Shown piece by piece: positions 1-4,988 of a stretch of 6,377 bases of DNA. The stretch's first letter is position 1, and each line of letters opens with the position of its first letter. This DNA is from Nitrospirota bacterium. GTDB lineage: Bacteria; Nitrospirota; RBG-16-64-22; JACRHK01. The translations under genes and the position numbers were made by a program. The notes beneath the pieces are model-generated. The model searched no databases. It was not told the DNA's origin and saw nothing but the letters and a program-made list of their open reading frames with translations. The DNA lies in NCBI GenBank assembly GCA_016217625.1, contig JACRHK010000102.1, forward strand, positions 1 to 6,377. Direction: 5' to 3'.

Positions 1-42
1 GGTTTTCTCATCGATTCGAATGCTCTTTACCACACTTCCCAT
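1..42 (-). CDS. N-terminal fragment of a probable ribbon-helix-helix (CopG/antitoxin-like) protein, cut by the window edge
   Basis: Reading the minus strand from an ATG at 42-40 gives 14 open codons to the edge, MGSVVKSIRIDEKT. The pattern xVVKSIRIDEKT is typical of the first beta strand of ribbon-helix-helix DNA-binding proteins (CopG-type regulators and many toxin-antitoxin antitoxins), where the strand is followed by 'D-E-x-T/L' leading into helix 1. The ribosome site is weak (GAGAA about 5 bases upstream). A near-perfect palindrome at 52-75 sits directly upstream, which fits an autoregulated gene. Only 14 residues are visible, so the family call is a pattern judgement. Any protein beginning with a similar strand, or a chance ORF, remains possible. 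If correct, a toxin gene could follow to the left of this window. Confidence 0.5.
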   Translation of the reverse strand, partial: MGSVVKSIRIDEKT

Positions 43-51
43 TTTATTCTC

Positions 52-75
52 ATTGTGCATGAAAGTATACACAAT
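52..75. promoter_or_regulatory. Palindrome upstream of the RHH-like gene, candidate operator with overlapping -10
   Basis: ATTGTGCAT (52-60), a 6-base spacer and ATACACAAT (67-75) form an inverted repeat with 9-base arms and one mismatch. It starts 10 bases upstream of the start codon at 42. On the minus strand a TATACT hexamer (64-69, five of six matches to the -10 consensus) lies inside it. No good -35 was found at 16-18 bases. RHH proteins usually bind short inverted or direct repeats over their own promoter, so an autoregulatory operator is a reasonable inference. It is not shown by the sequence alone. Confidence 0.35.
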
Positions 76-154
76 ATTACAACGTAAATATTTCTCTGTA
101 AAGGATGATAGTGGTTTGTTTTACGGGCGTGGGCAACTGTGGGAGGAACGGGGT

Positions 155-490
155 TCACTTGCGAGCGGATGCGCGGCGAGCGGCGACCCAGACGGCGTCG
201 ATCATCGCGTAAACCCAGACGGCCACGAGGAGATAGAGGGACCAGTGGAGCAGGGGATCGTGGAGCGCAAGAAAGCGGATCCGCTGCGCCTCGACCCAGC
301 CCTCGACCCCGGAGAGGCCGGGGGGAAGCACCAAAAAGAAGATCCGGGCGAGCCGCCAGAGGAAATACCCCAGCAGGGCGAGGACCGCCGCGGTGATGGC
401 GGCTCCCTTGCGGTGTTGCTTGTTGTAGAACTGGCCGGCGCCCGGCCACAGGAGACCGGAGAGCAGGCCGGCGATGATAGGTGGACGCAT
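155..490 (-). CDS. Small polytopic membrane protein, DUF5683/TM2-like
   Basis: This is a 111-residue, very hydrophobic protein of unknown function. The N-terminus has a helix followed by the turn WPGAGQFYNKQHRKG (residues 15-29), a pattern seen in small membrane proteins of the TM2 and DUF5683 type. Clear TM segments lie at about 30-56 (AAITAAVLALLGYFLW...) and 83-104 (WSLYLLVAVWVYAMIDAVW). The loop between them is partly charged (GVEGWVEAQRIRF), and the C-terminus is a basic tail, RRASARK, expected to be cytoplasmic. The ATG at 490-488 is one base from the TGA of the acylphosphatase gene (TGAGATG), so translation is probably coupled to that gene and needs no ribosome site of its own. No catalytic motif is visible, and no link to acylphosphatase function is known to me. 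Confidence 0.75.
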   Translation of the reverse strand: MRPPIIAGLLSGLLWPGAGQFYNKQHRKGAAITAAVLALLGYFLWRLARIFFLVLPPGLSGVEGWVEAQRIRFLALHDPLLHWSLYLLVAVWVYAMIDAVWVAARRASARK

Positions 491-491
491 C

Positions 492-788
492 TCAGTCGTA
501 GCGGATCTCGAAGCTCCGCTGCTCGTCTTTCGCGGGCTCCCAGCGGACGTCCACGTTCCGAACCACGGCTGAGGATGGGCCTTTGTGACACCACCGGACC
601 ATTTCCTTCACAGCAGGGCGTTCCCCCTCAAAGAGGGCCTCCACACGTCCGTCCCGGAGGTTCCGGACCCAGCCGGAGAGTCCCAGGCGGTGGGCCTCCT
701 CCCGCGTGTGGGCCCGGAAGAAGACGCCCTGGACCATGCCTGTGATCAGGACATGAGCGCGGACGAGGTCACGTTCTTCATTCGCCAT
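492..788 (-). CDS. acyP: Acylphosphatase
   Basis: Acylphosphatase (EC 3.6.1.7) is a small cytoplasmic enzyme that hydrolyses acyl phosphates such as acetyl phosphate or 1,3-bisphosphoglycerate. The product is 98 residues, normal for the family, with one alpha/beta acylphosphatase domain throughout. The phosphate-binding loop GMVQGVFFRAHTR (residues 17-29) carries the catalytic Arg25. The second signature, GLSGWVRNLRDGRVEA (36-51), carries the catalytic Asn43. The start at 788 was chosen because an SD-like GAGGAAAG sits at the right distance and because the upstream in-frame ATG at 812 falls inside a candidate -10 box. The gene ends one base before the downstream membrane-protein start. No unusual residue is seen, and the assignment is secure. 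Confidence 0.95.
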   Translation of the reverse strand: MANEERDLVRAHVLITGMVQGVFFRAHTREEAHRLGLSGWVRNLRDGRVEALFEGERPAVKEMVRWCHKGPSSAVVRNVDVRWEPAKDEQRSFEIRYD

Positions 789-810
789 TTCACTTTCCTC
801 TGCATCCATC

Positions 811-838
811 ACTATCAGAGGTGCGCATCAATAGACAA
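811..838 (-). promoter_or_regulatory. Candidate sigma70-type promoter for acyP
   Basis: On the minus strand, TTGTCT (833-838, four of six to consensus) and GATAGT (811-816, four of six) are 16 bases apart. Transcription would begin near 804, leaving a leader of about 16 bases that holds the GAGGAAAG ribosome site of acyP. The position fits well, but the boxes are only moderate matches. Confidence 0.35.
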
Positions 839-843
839 TCGTT

Positions 844-878
844 GCGCGCCTCGCGCTTCACGCTACGTGCTTCATGCC
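844..878. repeat. Degenerate heptamer tract, left copy (5 units)
   Basis: Five consecutive 7-base units run through here: GCGCGCC, TCGCGCT, TCACGCT, ACGTGCT and TCATGCC. On the minus strand the units approximate GCGTGAA. A tract of the same class, in the opposite orientation, closes the other side of the GIY-YIG module at 1385-1412. The units are too short and too degenerate for a CRISPR array. Confidence 0.55.
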
Positions 879-881
879 AAT

Positions 882-911
882 AAATCTCGGTTCTTCCGGC
901 ATCTCTGTGGG
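882..911 (+). repeat. 30-base inverted repeat, left copy
   Basis: The core GGTTCTTCCGG (889-899... of the block) followed by TGTGGG (906-911) matches the reverse complement of 1352-1381 at 22 of 30 positions without gaps. The best-conserved segments are GGTTCTT and TGTGGG. It lies between the heptamer tract and the GTCATTCC end of the module. Confidence 0.6.
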
Positions 912-952
912 CAGATACCAAGTTCAACTCCTATAGGGCACTCTTGCTTGTC

Positions 953-976
953 GTCATTCCGGCTTGACCGGAATCC
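953..976. repeat. GTCATTCC hairpin repeat, left end, supplying the GIY-YIG stop codon
   Basis: GTCATTCCGG, a short loop and CCGGAATCC form a hairpin with 7-base arms (956-962 and 968-974). On the minus strand it reads as the last codons of the GIY-YIG gene, and the TGA stop (956-954) lies inside GGAATGAC. The hairpin may also act as a weak transcription end or 3' stabiliser, but no T-run follows it. Confidence 0.65.
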
Positions 977-1268
977 TTTCCACAAGATCTTCGAATAAAT
1001 CCCTCAGCGTAGGATTGCTTTCTCTGATAAGGTCTATCTTTCCCTGTCTGCTCATATTCTTGATCTGTTTTTCTCTAATAATCGCACTGAAACTGTTCTC
1101 ACAAAACTCGTAATATACGAGTCTGTGCAGATAATATCTTGCTGTAAATGAACGGGGGTTAAGATTGTTTTTGTGCTCATAGACTCTTCTGAGGAGGTTA
1201 TTGGTTATGCCTACATAAAGACTGGGCCTGGCATTGGCCATCATATACACCGCAAAGTGCTTGTCCAT
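954..1268 (-). CDS. Solitary GIY-YIG nuclease-superfamily protein
   Basis: This 104-residue protein is almost entirely one GIY-YIG domain, of the small stand-alone (UPF0213/YhbQ-like) kind. The two strand motifs are VYMM (7-10, in place of GIY) and LYVG (17-20, YIG). The helix [11 protein letters not shown] (23-33) carries the catalytic-type arginine at 27 or 28 and His32. A glutamate in IIREKQIK (Glu66) fits the metal-binding position, and the C-terminal [11 protein letters not shown] resembles the usual end of the family. The start at 1268 has an AAGGTG ribosome site 8 bases upstream. A longer in-frame reading to 1376 would translate the repeat and is not expected. The stop is provided by the downstream repeat. 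Function is unknown: DNA repair or homing-like mobility are both possible, and no second domain for target recognition is present. Confidence 0.85.
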   Translation of the reverse strand: MDKHFAVYMMANARPSLYVGITNNLLRRVYEHKNNLNPRSFTARYYLHRLVYYEFCENSFSAIIREKQIKNMSRQGKIDLIRESNPTLRDLFEDLVERIPVKPE

Positions 1269-1293
1269 AGTGGAAACACCTTGCTTAAGAAAG

Positions 1294-1339
1294 ATTCCCG
1301 ACCGATCCACGACTTTGCGAGGACAAGAGCGGGAATGAC
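1294..1339. repeat. GTCATTCC repeat, right end, inverted relative to 953-976
   Basis: ATTCCCG (1294-1300) and CGGGAAT (1330-1336) pair across a 29-base loop, and the outer end reads GGAATGAC (1332-1339). This mirrors the GTCATTCC at 953-960, giving 8-base exact terminal inverted repeats around the nuclease gene. The repeat covers the region just upstream of the gene's ribosome site, so its promoter may lie in or beyond it. Confidence 0.6.
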
Positions 1340-1351
1340 AAAAATTAGTTT

Positions 1352-1381
1352 CCCACACAATTCCCGAAAGAACCAAAATCT
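1352..1381 (-). repeat. 30-base inverted repeat, right copy
   Basis: On the minus strand this carries GGTTCTTTCGGG and ends in TGTGTGGG. It matches the left copy at 882-911 at 22 of 30 positions. It separates the GTCATTCC end from the heptamer tract, in mirror order to the left side. Confidence 0.6.
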
Positions 1382-1384
1382 TTA

Positions 1385-1412
1385 ACGTGAGACGTGCAGC
1401 GTGCAGCGCGAA
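1385..1412. repeat. Degenerate heptamer tract, right copy (4 units)
   Basis: Four 7-base units (ACGTGAG, ACGTGCA, GCGTGCA, GCGCGAA) approximate GCGTGAA on the plus strand. The left tract shows this class on the minus strand. The tract ends 7 bases before the last base of the acetolactate synthase gene, so the module inserted or grew right up to that stop codon. Confidence 0.55.
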
Positions 1413-1419
1413 ACCTTAA

Positions 1420-3051
1420 TTAAATCGGGCACACCAATCTTCCCAACTTCTCTGTCAGCCTCAGGTTCTCCTTGTAGTCCACGGGGCAGTCTATCACAAC
1501 CGGCCGCGGCCGCGTGAGCGCCTCCTTCAATGCGGGAAGCAGCTCGTCCGCCGCCTGGATGCGGATCCCCTCGCAGCCGAAGGCGCGTGCCAGGGCCGCG
1601 AAGTCCGGATTCCCGAAGGCGACGTCGTGCTCCCGGCCGTACGCCATCTGCTGCTTCCAGCCGATAAGGCCGTACCCACCGTCGTTGAAGATGAGGACCA
1701 CGATCGGCGTCTGCAAGCGCACGGCCGTCTCCAGCTCCTGCACGGCCATCAGAAAGCCCCCGTCGCCCACGGCCGCCACGACCCGGCGCTCCGGGTAGCG
1801 CAGCTTGGCGGCGATGGCTCCGGGCAGGCCAATCCCCATGGCGGAGAAGCCGTTGGAGATGATACAGGTATTGGGCGCCTCGCAGGGGTACATGCGCGCC
1901 AGCCAGATCTTGTGCGCCCCCACGTCGGAGATCACGAGGTCCTCCGGGCCCAGGACGTCGCGGAGCGTGTGGACGATGCGCTGGGGCTTGAGCGGGAAGC
2001 CGGGATCGTCCTTGAGGACGTCGAGCTCTTCTCTCAGGGTCTCGTGGAGGACGAGGATGGGGTTGTCTTCCCGCGGCGGGACGCGATCCGCCAGAGCCTC
2101 CAGGGCTAGGGCGATGTCCCCCACGACGCCGACGGCGACGATGTAGGCGGCGTCCACTTCAGCCGGGTTCCGGTCGATGTGGATGATGACCTTGTCCCGG
2201 TCGGGGTTCCAGAAAGCGGGCGCATACTCCACTAGGTCGTAGCCGACAGCCACGACCACGTCGGCCCGCTCGAACCCGCAGGAGATATAGTCGCGGGCCT
2301 GGAGACCCACGGTGAGGAGCGAGTGCGGGTCGCTGGAAGGGATGACGCCCTTCCCCATGAAGGTCTGGGCCACGGGGATATTGAGCTTTCGTGCGAAGCG
2401 GCGAAGCGCCTCAGACGCCCGGCCGCGGGTGACGCCGTTGCCGGCCAGGACAATGGGGGCCTTCGCCTCGGAAAGGATCCTGACGGCGCGTTGAATCTGA
2501 GCCTCCGTCGCCTCGGGCGGATACGGCTGCTGCCGGCGGAGCGGCACTCCCTCCACTTTCTCCTGGGCCACGTCTTCAGGGAAATCCAGGTGCGTGGCGC
2601 CGGGCTTCTCCATCTGCGCCACTTTGAAGGCTTTCCGTACTGCCTCCGGTACGGTGGAGGCGCGTTTGATCTGCGTGTTCCACTTGGTCACGGGGGCGAA
2701 GATCTGGACCAGGTCGCGGTACTGGTGCGACTCCTTGTGCATCCGCTCCAGGCCGACCTGGCCCGTGATGGCGACCAGCGGGGCGCGGTCGACCTGTGCG
2801 TCGGCAACGCCCGTGATCAGGTTTGTGGCCCCGGGGCCCAGCGTAGAGAGGCAGACGCCGGCCTCTCCGGTCAGGCGGCCCCAGACATTCGCCATGAAGG
2901 CGGCGCCCTGCTCATGCCGCGTGGTGATGAACGGGATGCTGCTGTCGTGCAGGGCTTCGAGGAGATCGAGGTTCTCCTCTCCCGGCACGCCGAAGACGTA
3001 GCGCACCCCCTCGTTCTCCAGGCAGCGGGCCATCAGCTCAGCGGCGTTCAT
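1420..3051 (-). CDS. Acetolactate synthase-type ThDP enzyme (catabolic AlsS/BudB-like large subunit)
   Basis: The expected reaction is condensation of two pyruvates to 2-acetolactate and CO2 in the cytoplasm. The 543 residues show the three-domain order of the family. The N-terminal ThDP-pyrimidine domain runs to about 170, with catalytic Glu47 in RHEQGAAFMA and the GPGATN motif at 72-77. A central domain covers about 185-320. The C-terminal ThDP-pyrophosphate domain has the Mg-ThDP motif GDGG (429-432) ending in ND (457-458). The central VGYDLVEYAPAFWN (269-282) resembles the GYDPxEYxPxxWN segment of FAD-independent catabolic enzymes rather than the FAD-binding arginine segment of biosynthetic IlvB. 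The start at 3051 follows AAGGAGGAAAG, and an upstream small ORF overlaps it as ATGA. No ilvN or alsD is nearby. Another pyruvate-type ThDP carboligase or decarboxylase is the main alternative. Confidence 0.87.
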   Translation of the reverse strand: MNAAELMARCLENEGVRYVFGVPGEENLDLLEALHDSSIPFITTRHEQGAAFMANVWGRLTGEAGVCLSTLGPGATNLITGVADAQVDRAPLVAITGQVGLERMHKESHQYRDLVQIFAPVTKWNTQIKRASTVPEAVRKAFKVAQMEKPGATHLDFPEDVAQEKVEGVPLRRQQPYPPEATEAQIQRAVRILSEAKAPIVLAGNGVTRGRASEALRRFARKLNIPVAQTFMGKGVIPSSDPHSLLTVGLQARDYISCGFERADVVVAVGYDLVEYAPAFWNPDRDKVIIHIDRNPAEVDAAYIVAVGVVGDIALALEALADRVPPREDNPILVLHETLREELDVLKDDPGFPLKPQRIVHTLRDVLGPEDLVISDVGAHKIWLARMYPCEAPNTCIISNGFSAMGIGLPGAIAAKLRYPERRVVAAVGDGGFLMAVQELETAVRLQTPIVVLIFNDGGYGLIGWKQQMAYGREHDVAFGNPDFAALARAFGCEGIRIQAADELLPALKEALTRPRPVVIDCPVDYKENLRLTEKLGRLVCPI

Positions 3052-3179
3052 CGCTTGCTTTCCTCCTTTCCCTTCACTTCTCCATAAAGCTCGGGCGGAG
3101 GGAGCCCTGGAATCGCGGCCCGTCTGAGCACCGTTTGCGACACGCGTAATATGCCGAGGGCCCCTGCAAAGCCTTCCAT
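3048..3179 (-). CDS. Possible 43-residue ORF overlapping the acetolactate synthase start (ATGA)
   Basis: An ATG at 3179-3177 opens 43 codons, starting MEGFAGALGILRVSQ and ending in KGKEESKR. Its TGA overlaps the ATG of the ThDP enzyme as ATGA, the classic spacing for translational coupling. A weak GGGGA ribosome site lies about 7 bases upstream, and an in-frame TGA sits just before the start, so this is the longest form. The first half is mildly hydrophobic and the end is charged; part of the end codes for the ribosome site of the next gene. No family is recognised. It does not look like a branched-chain amino-acid attenuator, because it has no run of Leu, Val or Ile codons. It may be a chance ORF in a 217-base gap. 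Confidence 0.3.
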   Translation of the reverse strand: MEGFAGALGILRVSQTVLRRAAIPGLPPPELYGEVKGKEESKR

Positions 3180-3268
3180 GGTTCATCCCCGTCTTGCCGG
3201 TGCACCAGTGCATCCGGACACCGTGAATACGGGACGCGAAGGAAGGGGTCCCTCCGTCCGAATGGAGT

Positions 3269-3601
3269 TCAAGTGCCGGCGCCAGCCTTCTTCAGCCTTC
3301 GGACCCTCGCCCGCATCTTCTCCAGGGGGATCATATCCCGTGTCCGCTCTCCCACGACAATCCCCTGCTCATAGATCTTCAGCGCCTGGTCCATCTGTCC
3401 CAGCTTCTCCAGGGCGCGGCCCAGCAGGTGAAGGGCCGCCGTGTAGTCGGGCTTCAACTCAATCGCCCGGCGCAAGACCTGTTCAGCTTCGGCGGGTTGA
3501 TCCGCCTCCAGATAGGCCTGCCCCAGGCCAAAGAGGACGGTCACATCCTCCGGGTCCAGCGCCAGGACCGCCTTGAACTGCTCAATCCGCGCGGTATCCA
3601 T
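3269..3601 (-). CDS. Small TPR (tetratricopeptide repeat) protein
   Basis: This 110-residue soluble protein has no signal peptide. Two full TPR motifs follow each other: about 20-53 (LFGLGQAYLEADQPAEAEQV... ending in LKPDY) and 54-87 (ALHLLGRALEKLGQMDQAL...). A partial helix, IEQFKAVLALDPED (6-19), precedes them and forms the end of a preceding repeat. The C-terminus, MRARVRRLKKAGAGT, is basic. TPR arrays bind other proteins, but the partner cannot be told from sequence. The start at 3601 was chosen because residue 1 leads straight into the TPR helix and coding-type base use begins there. It has no good ribosome site. An in-frame ATG at 3718 would add 39 residues with non-coding-like third-base use. 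The nearest downstream gene on this strand begins about 90 bases later. Confidence 0.8.
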   Translation of the reverse strand: MDTARIEQFKAVLALDPEDVTVLFGLGQAYLEADQPAEAEQVLRRAIELKPDYTAALHLLGRALEKLGQMDQALKIYEQGIVVGERTRDMIPLEKMRARVRRLKKAGAGT

Positions 3602-3724
3602 AAAACTATCGTAGCGCAGGGGAAGGGCGGGGATCAAACGCTGGGGTGTTTTGCGACGAAGCAGTCCGGCGGAAGCAAGATGACCCGTGCATTTTCGTGG
3701 AATCAGCAAGATGCACATGTTGCG

Positions 3725-3753
3725 ATATTATCGATTATTATGATAGGCTACAA
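3725..3753 (-). promoter_or_regulatory. Weak candidate promoter in the AT-rich divergent region, toward the TPR gene
   Basis: On the minus strand, TTGTAG (3748-3753) and TAATAT (3725-3730) are 17 bases apart in an AT-rich core between the divergent TPR and membrane-protein genes. Each box matches consensus at only three or four positions. The start of transcription would fall near 3718, giving a leader of about 117 bases before the chosen TPR start, or a leaderless mRNA for the ATG at 3718. Confidence 0.22.
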
Positions 3754-3775
3754 GATAGTGCCGTGTTTGGGGTGT

Positions 3776-3791
3776 TAGACAGGCGTGTCTA
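3776..3791. repeat. Short palindrome TAGACA-GGCG-TGTCTA
   Basis: Perfect 6-base inverted arms (3776-3781 and 3786-3791) around GGCG lie about 60 bases upstream of the membrane-protein start. A self-complementary ATCGATCGAT follows at 3795-3804. The spot, in the divergent intergenic region, suits a regulator-binding site, but a palindrome this short can arise by chance. Confidence 0.3.
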
Positions 3792-3849
3792 TTTATCGAT
3801 CGATGTTGCCATTGTAGGGTGGGCCGGTGGCGCCAAGATCTTGCAAGTC

Positions 3850-4290
3850 GTGAAGAACCGCAAGTTACTATACTTGGGCATCGCTTTTGCGGTTTTCTAT
3901 TGGGTCGCGGAAGCTTTTGTCCACACAATCATCTTTGCCGATAAAGGGCCGCTTGCGAATCTCATCCCACACGATGCCCACGAGCTCTACATGCGAACCC
4001 TCGTGTGCCTCCTGCTCCTGGTGTTGGGGGTCTACGCGGACCGATTGCTGAACCAAGTGCGCCGGTTAGAAATGGAACGGAGCATTGAGCATGCGCAGAT
4101 GGAGAGAGCGCTCACGAAGGCACTCAGCGGCTTCATTGTCATCTGTGCCCGATGCAAGCGGGTTCGCGAGGGAGAAGCGTGGCAACCGGTTGAGGTCTAT
4201 GTCGAGCGCCACAGCGCGGCGCAGTTCAGCCACGGAGTGTGTCCTGAATGCGTGATGCTATTATATCCCGAACTCGCGAAAGTCGAATAA
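3850..4290 (+). CDS. Membrane protein with two TM helices, coiled coil and C-terminal ICxxCK...FSHGxCPxC module
   Basis: From a GTG at 3850 the protein is 146 residues. TM1 is at about 7-28 (LYLGIAFAVFYWVAEAFVHT) and TM2 at about 48-66 (MRTLVCLLLLVLGVYADRLL). PHDAHELYMR (40-49) lies between them, much like the PDPHEIWMR segment of some membrane sensor kinases. A charged helix follows (68-92, likely coiled coil). The C-terminal module is ICARCKRVREGEAWQPVE (98-115) then HSAAQFSHGVCPEC (121-134), with Cys99, Cys102, Cys131 and Cys134 plus His121 and His128. This pattern usually ends two-component kinases or response regulators and probably binds metal. Here no HisKA, ATPase or PAS domain lies between anchor and module. 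The start is uncertain (TTG 3841 is an alternative), with no strong ribosome site. The GNAT gene follows 28 bases later, so the two may be an operon. Confidence 0.75.
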   Translation: MKNRKLLYLGIAFAVFYWVAEAFVHTIIFADKGPLANLIPHDAHELYMRTLVCLLLLVLGVYADRLLNQVRRLEMERSIEHAQMERALTKALSGFIVICARCKRVREGEAWQPVEVYVERHSAAQFSHGVCPECVMLLYPELAKVE

Positions 4291-4318
4291 ACCCGGCAAC
4301 AAGGGAATAGCTCACCTG

Positions 4319-4867
4319 GTGGCCCCATTCCTTGCGAGCGACATGGCTATACTCAGCTCCCAGATCGAGATGAAGTTGAAAGATGGGACCCCTGTGGGTC
4401 TTTCACTCGTGGACCGAAGCAGCAAGGAGTGCCTCAAGAAAGGGTTCGAGAGGCTGTCTGAGCGGTCGCGCTATCTGCGGTTTTTCACACCGATGAAGAG
4501 CCTTTCAGAGGCCCAACTCGCGTTTCTCGCGGATATTGATCAAGTGAATCATGCGGCCATCGGGGCGTACGAGGTCAAAGATGAAGGCAACGAGGGCATA
4601 GGGATCGCGCGCTATTTCCGTTCGGCGGGCGAGCCCGACGTGGCGGAATTCGCCGTCACGGTCGTGGATGAGTATCAGAACCGCGGGGTGGGGGCGATCC
4701 TGATGGAGTTCCTCGTTCAGCATGCGCGAGAAAACGGCATTCGAGTGCTGCGGGGGTACGTGCTGCCGGAAAATTTGCCGATGATCGGGCTGTTGGAGCG
4801 TTACGGCGCTTCCGGCCAAAGAGAAGAAGACGGGACGCTTTGCTTTGATCTGGTTCTAAAGTATTGA
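4319..4867 (+). CDS. GNAT-family N-acetyltransferase
   Basis: This cytoplasmic enzyme is expected to move an acetyl group from acetyl-CoA to an amine; the substrate is unknown. From a GTG at 4319 the protein is 182 residues, with an AAGGGA site 12 bases upstream. An ATG at 4343 (174 residues) is nearly as likely. The GNAT fold spans about 25-180. RLSERSRYLRFFTP (45-58) resembles the region before the domain core in Pat-like or single-domain acetyltransferases. Motif A is FAVTVVDEYQNRGVGAILME (111-130), with the acetyl-CoA pyrophosphate loop Q120-N-R-G-V-G-A126. VLPENLPMIGLLERYGA (148-164) is the usual motif B helix. No cyclic-nucleotide or CoA-ligase domain is attached, unlike some lysine acetyltransferases of the same sequence type. 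It lies 28 bases after the FSHGxCPxC membrane gene. Confidence 0.87.
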   Translation: MAPFLASDMAILSSQIEMKLKDGTPVGLSLVDRSSKECLKKGFERLSERSRYLRFFTPMKSLSEAQLAFLADIDQVNHAAIGAYEVKDEGNEGIGIARYFRSAGEPDVAEFAVTVVDEYQNRGVGAILMEFLVQHARENGIRVLRGYVLPENLPMIGLLERYGASGQREEDGTLCFDLVLKY

Positions 4868-4988
4868 AACGAGGTGCGGTGGGTCAATGTGGCTGGCGGA
4901 GGGAGGCGAGGACTTCGTCGGCGTGGCAGGCGGGTTTGACCTTGGGGAAAGTCCGTTCGATCCTCGGGCCAGAAGCCTTTGGATCCCG

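Larger units (their letters stand above)
844..1412. mobile_element. Candidate GIY-YIG repeat module: nuclease gene inside nested inverted repeats
   Basis: Moving inward from both ends, three repeat classes occur in mirror order: heptamer tracts (844-878 and 1385-1412), a 30-base block (882-911 and 1352-1381, inverted, 22 of 30 identical) and GTCATTCC ends with hairpin arms (953-975 and 1294-1339). The centre holds only a GIY-YIG gene. GTCATTCC[CG]-type repeats are widespread dispersed intergenic repeats in bacteria, and solitary GIY-YIG genes are known near them. The full symmetry suggests one unit that moves or is copied as a whole. No transposase or clear target-site duplication is visible, so the outer limits are uncertain. 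Confidence 0.45.

Noticed and set aside
20..745. Long plus-strand open frame opposite the membrane-protein and acylphosphatase genes
   Set aside because: It lies antisense to two well-supported genes, is low-complexity (Gly, Pro, Arg, Glu rich) and shows no domain; GC-rich shadow frame.
956..974. Intrinsic terminator of the GIY-YIG gene
   Set aside because: The hairpin is only 7 base pairs, overlaps the coding end and has no T-run on the minus strand; described as a repeat instead.
1269..1376. 36-residue N-terminal extension of the GIY-YIG protein
   Set aside because: It translates the GTCATTCC repeat itself, while a good ribosome site and a normal domain start are at 1268.
844..1412. CRISPR-like array from the repeated short units
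   Set aside because: The units are 7 bases, contiguous and degenerate with no spacers, and no cas genes are present.
2323..3087. 254-codon plus-strand open frame opposite the acetolactate synthase gene
   Set aside because: Antisense to a protein with clear ThDP motifs; composition typical of the complementary frame of a GC-rich gene.
3052..3213. 54-residue N-terminal extension of the acetolactate synthase
   Set aside because: Family members begin at the MNAAELMARCLENEG position, which has an AAGGAGG site directly upstream; the extension is Arg/Gly-rich and non-homologous in style.
3646..3849. N-terminal extension of the FSHGxCPxC membrane protein
   Set aside because: It spans the AT-rich intergenic region with palindromes and reads as cysteine- and tyrosine-rich non-coding sequence; the TM part starts just after 3850.
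4868..4988. Bidirectional terminator between the convergent GNAT and LON-domain genes
   Set aside because: No stable stem with a T-tract could be found on either strand.
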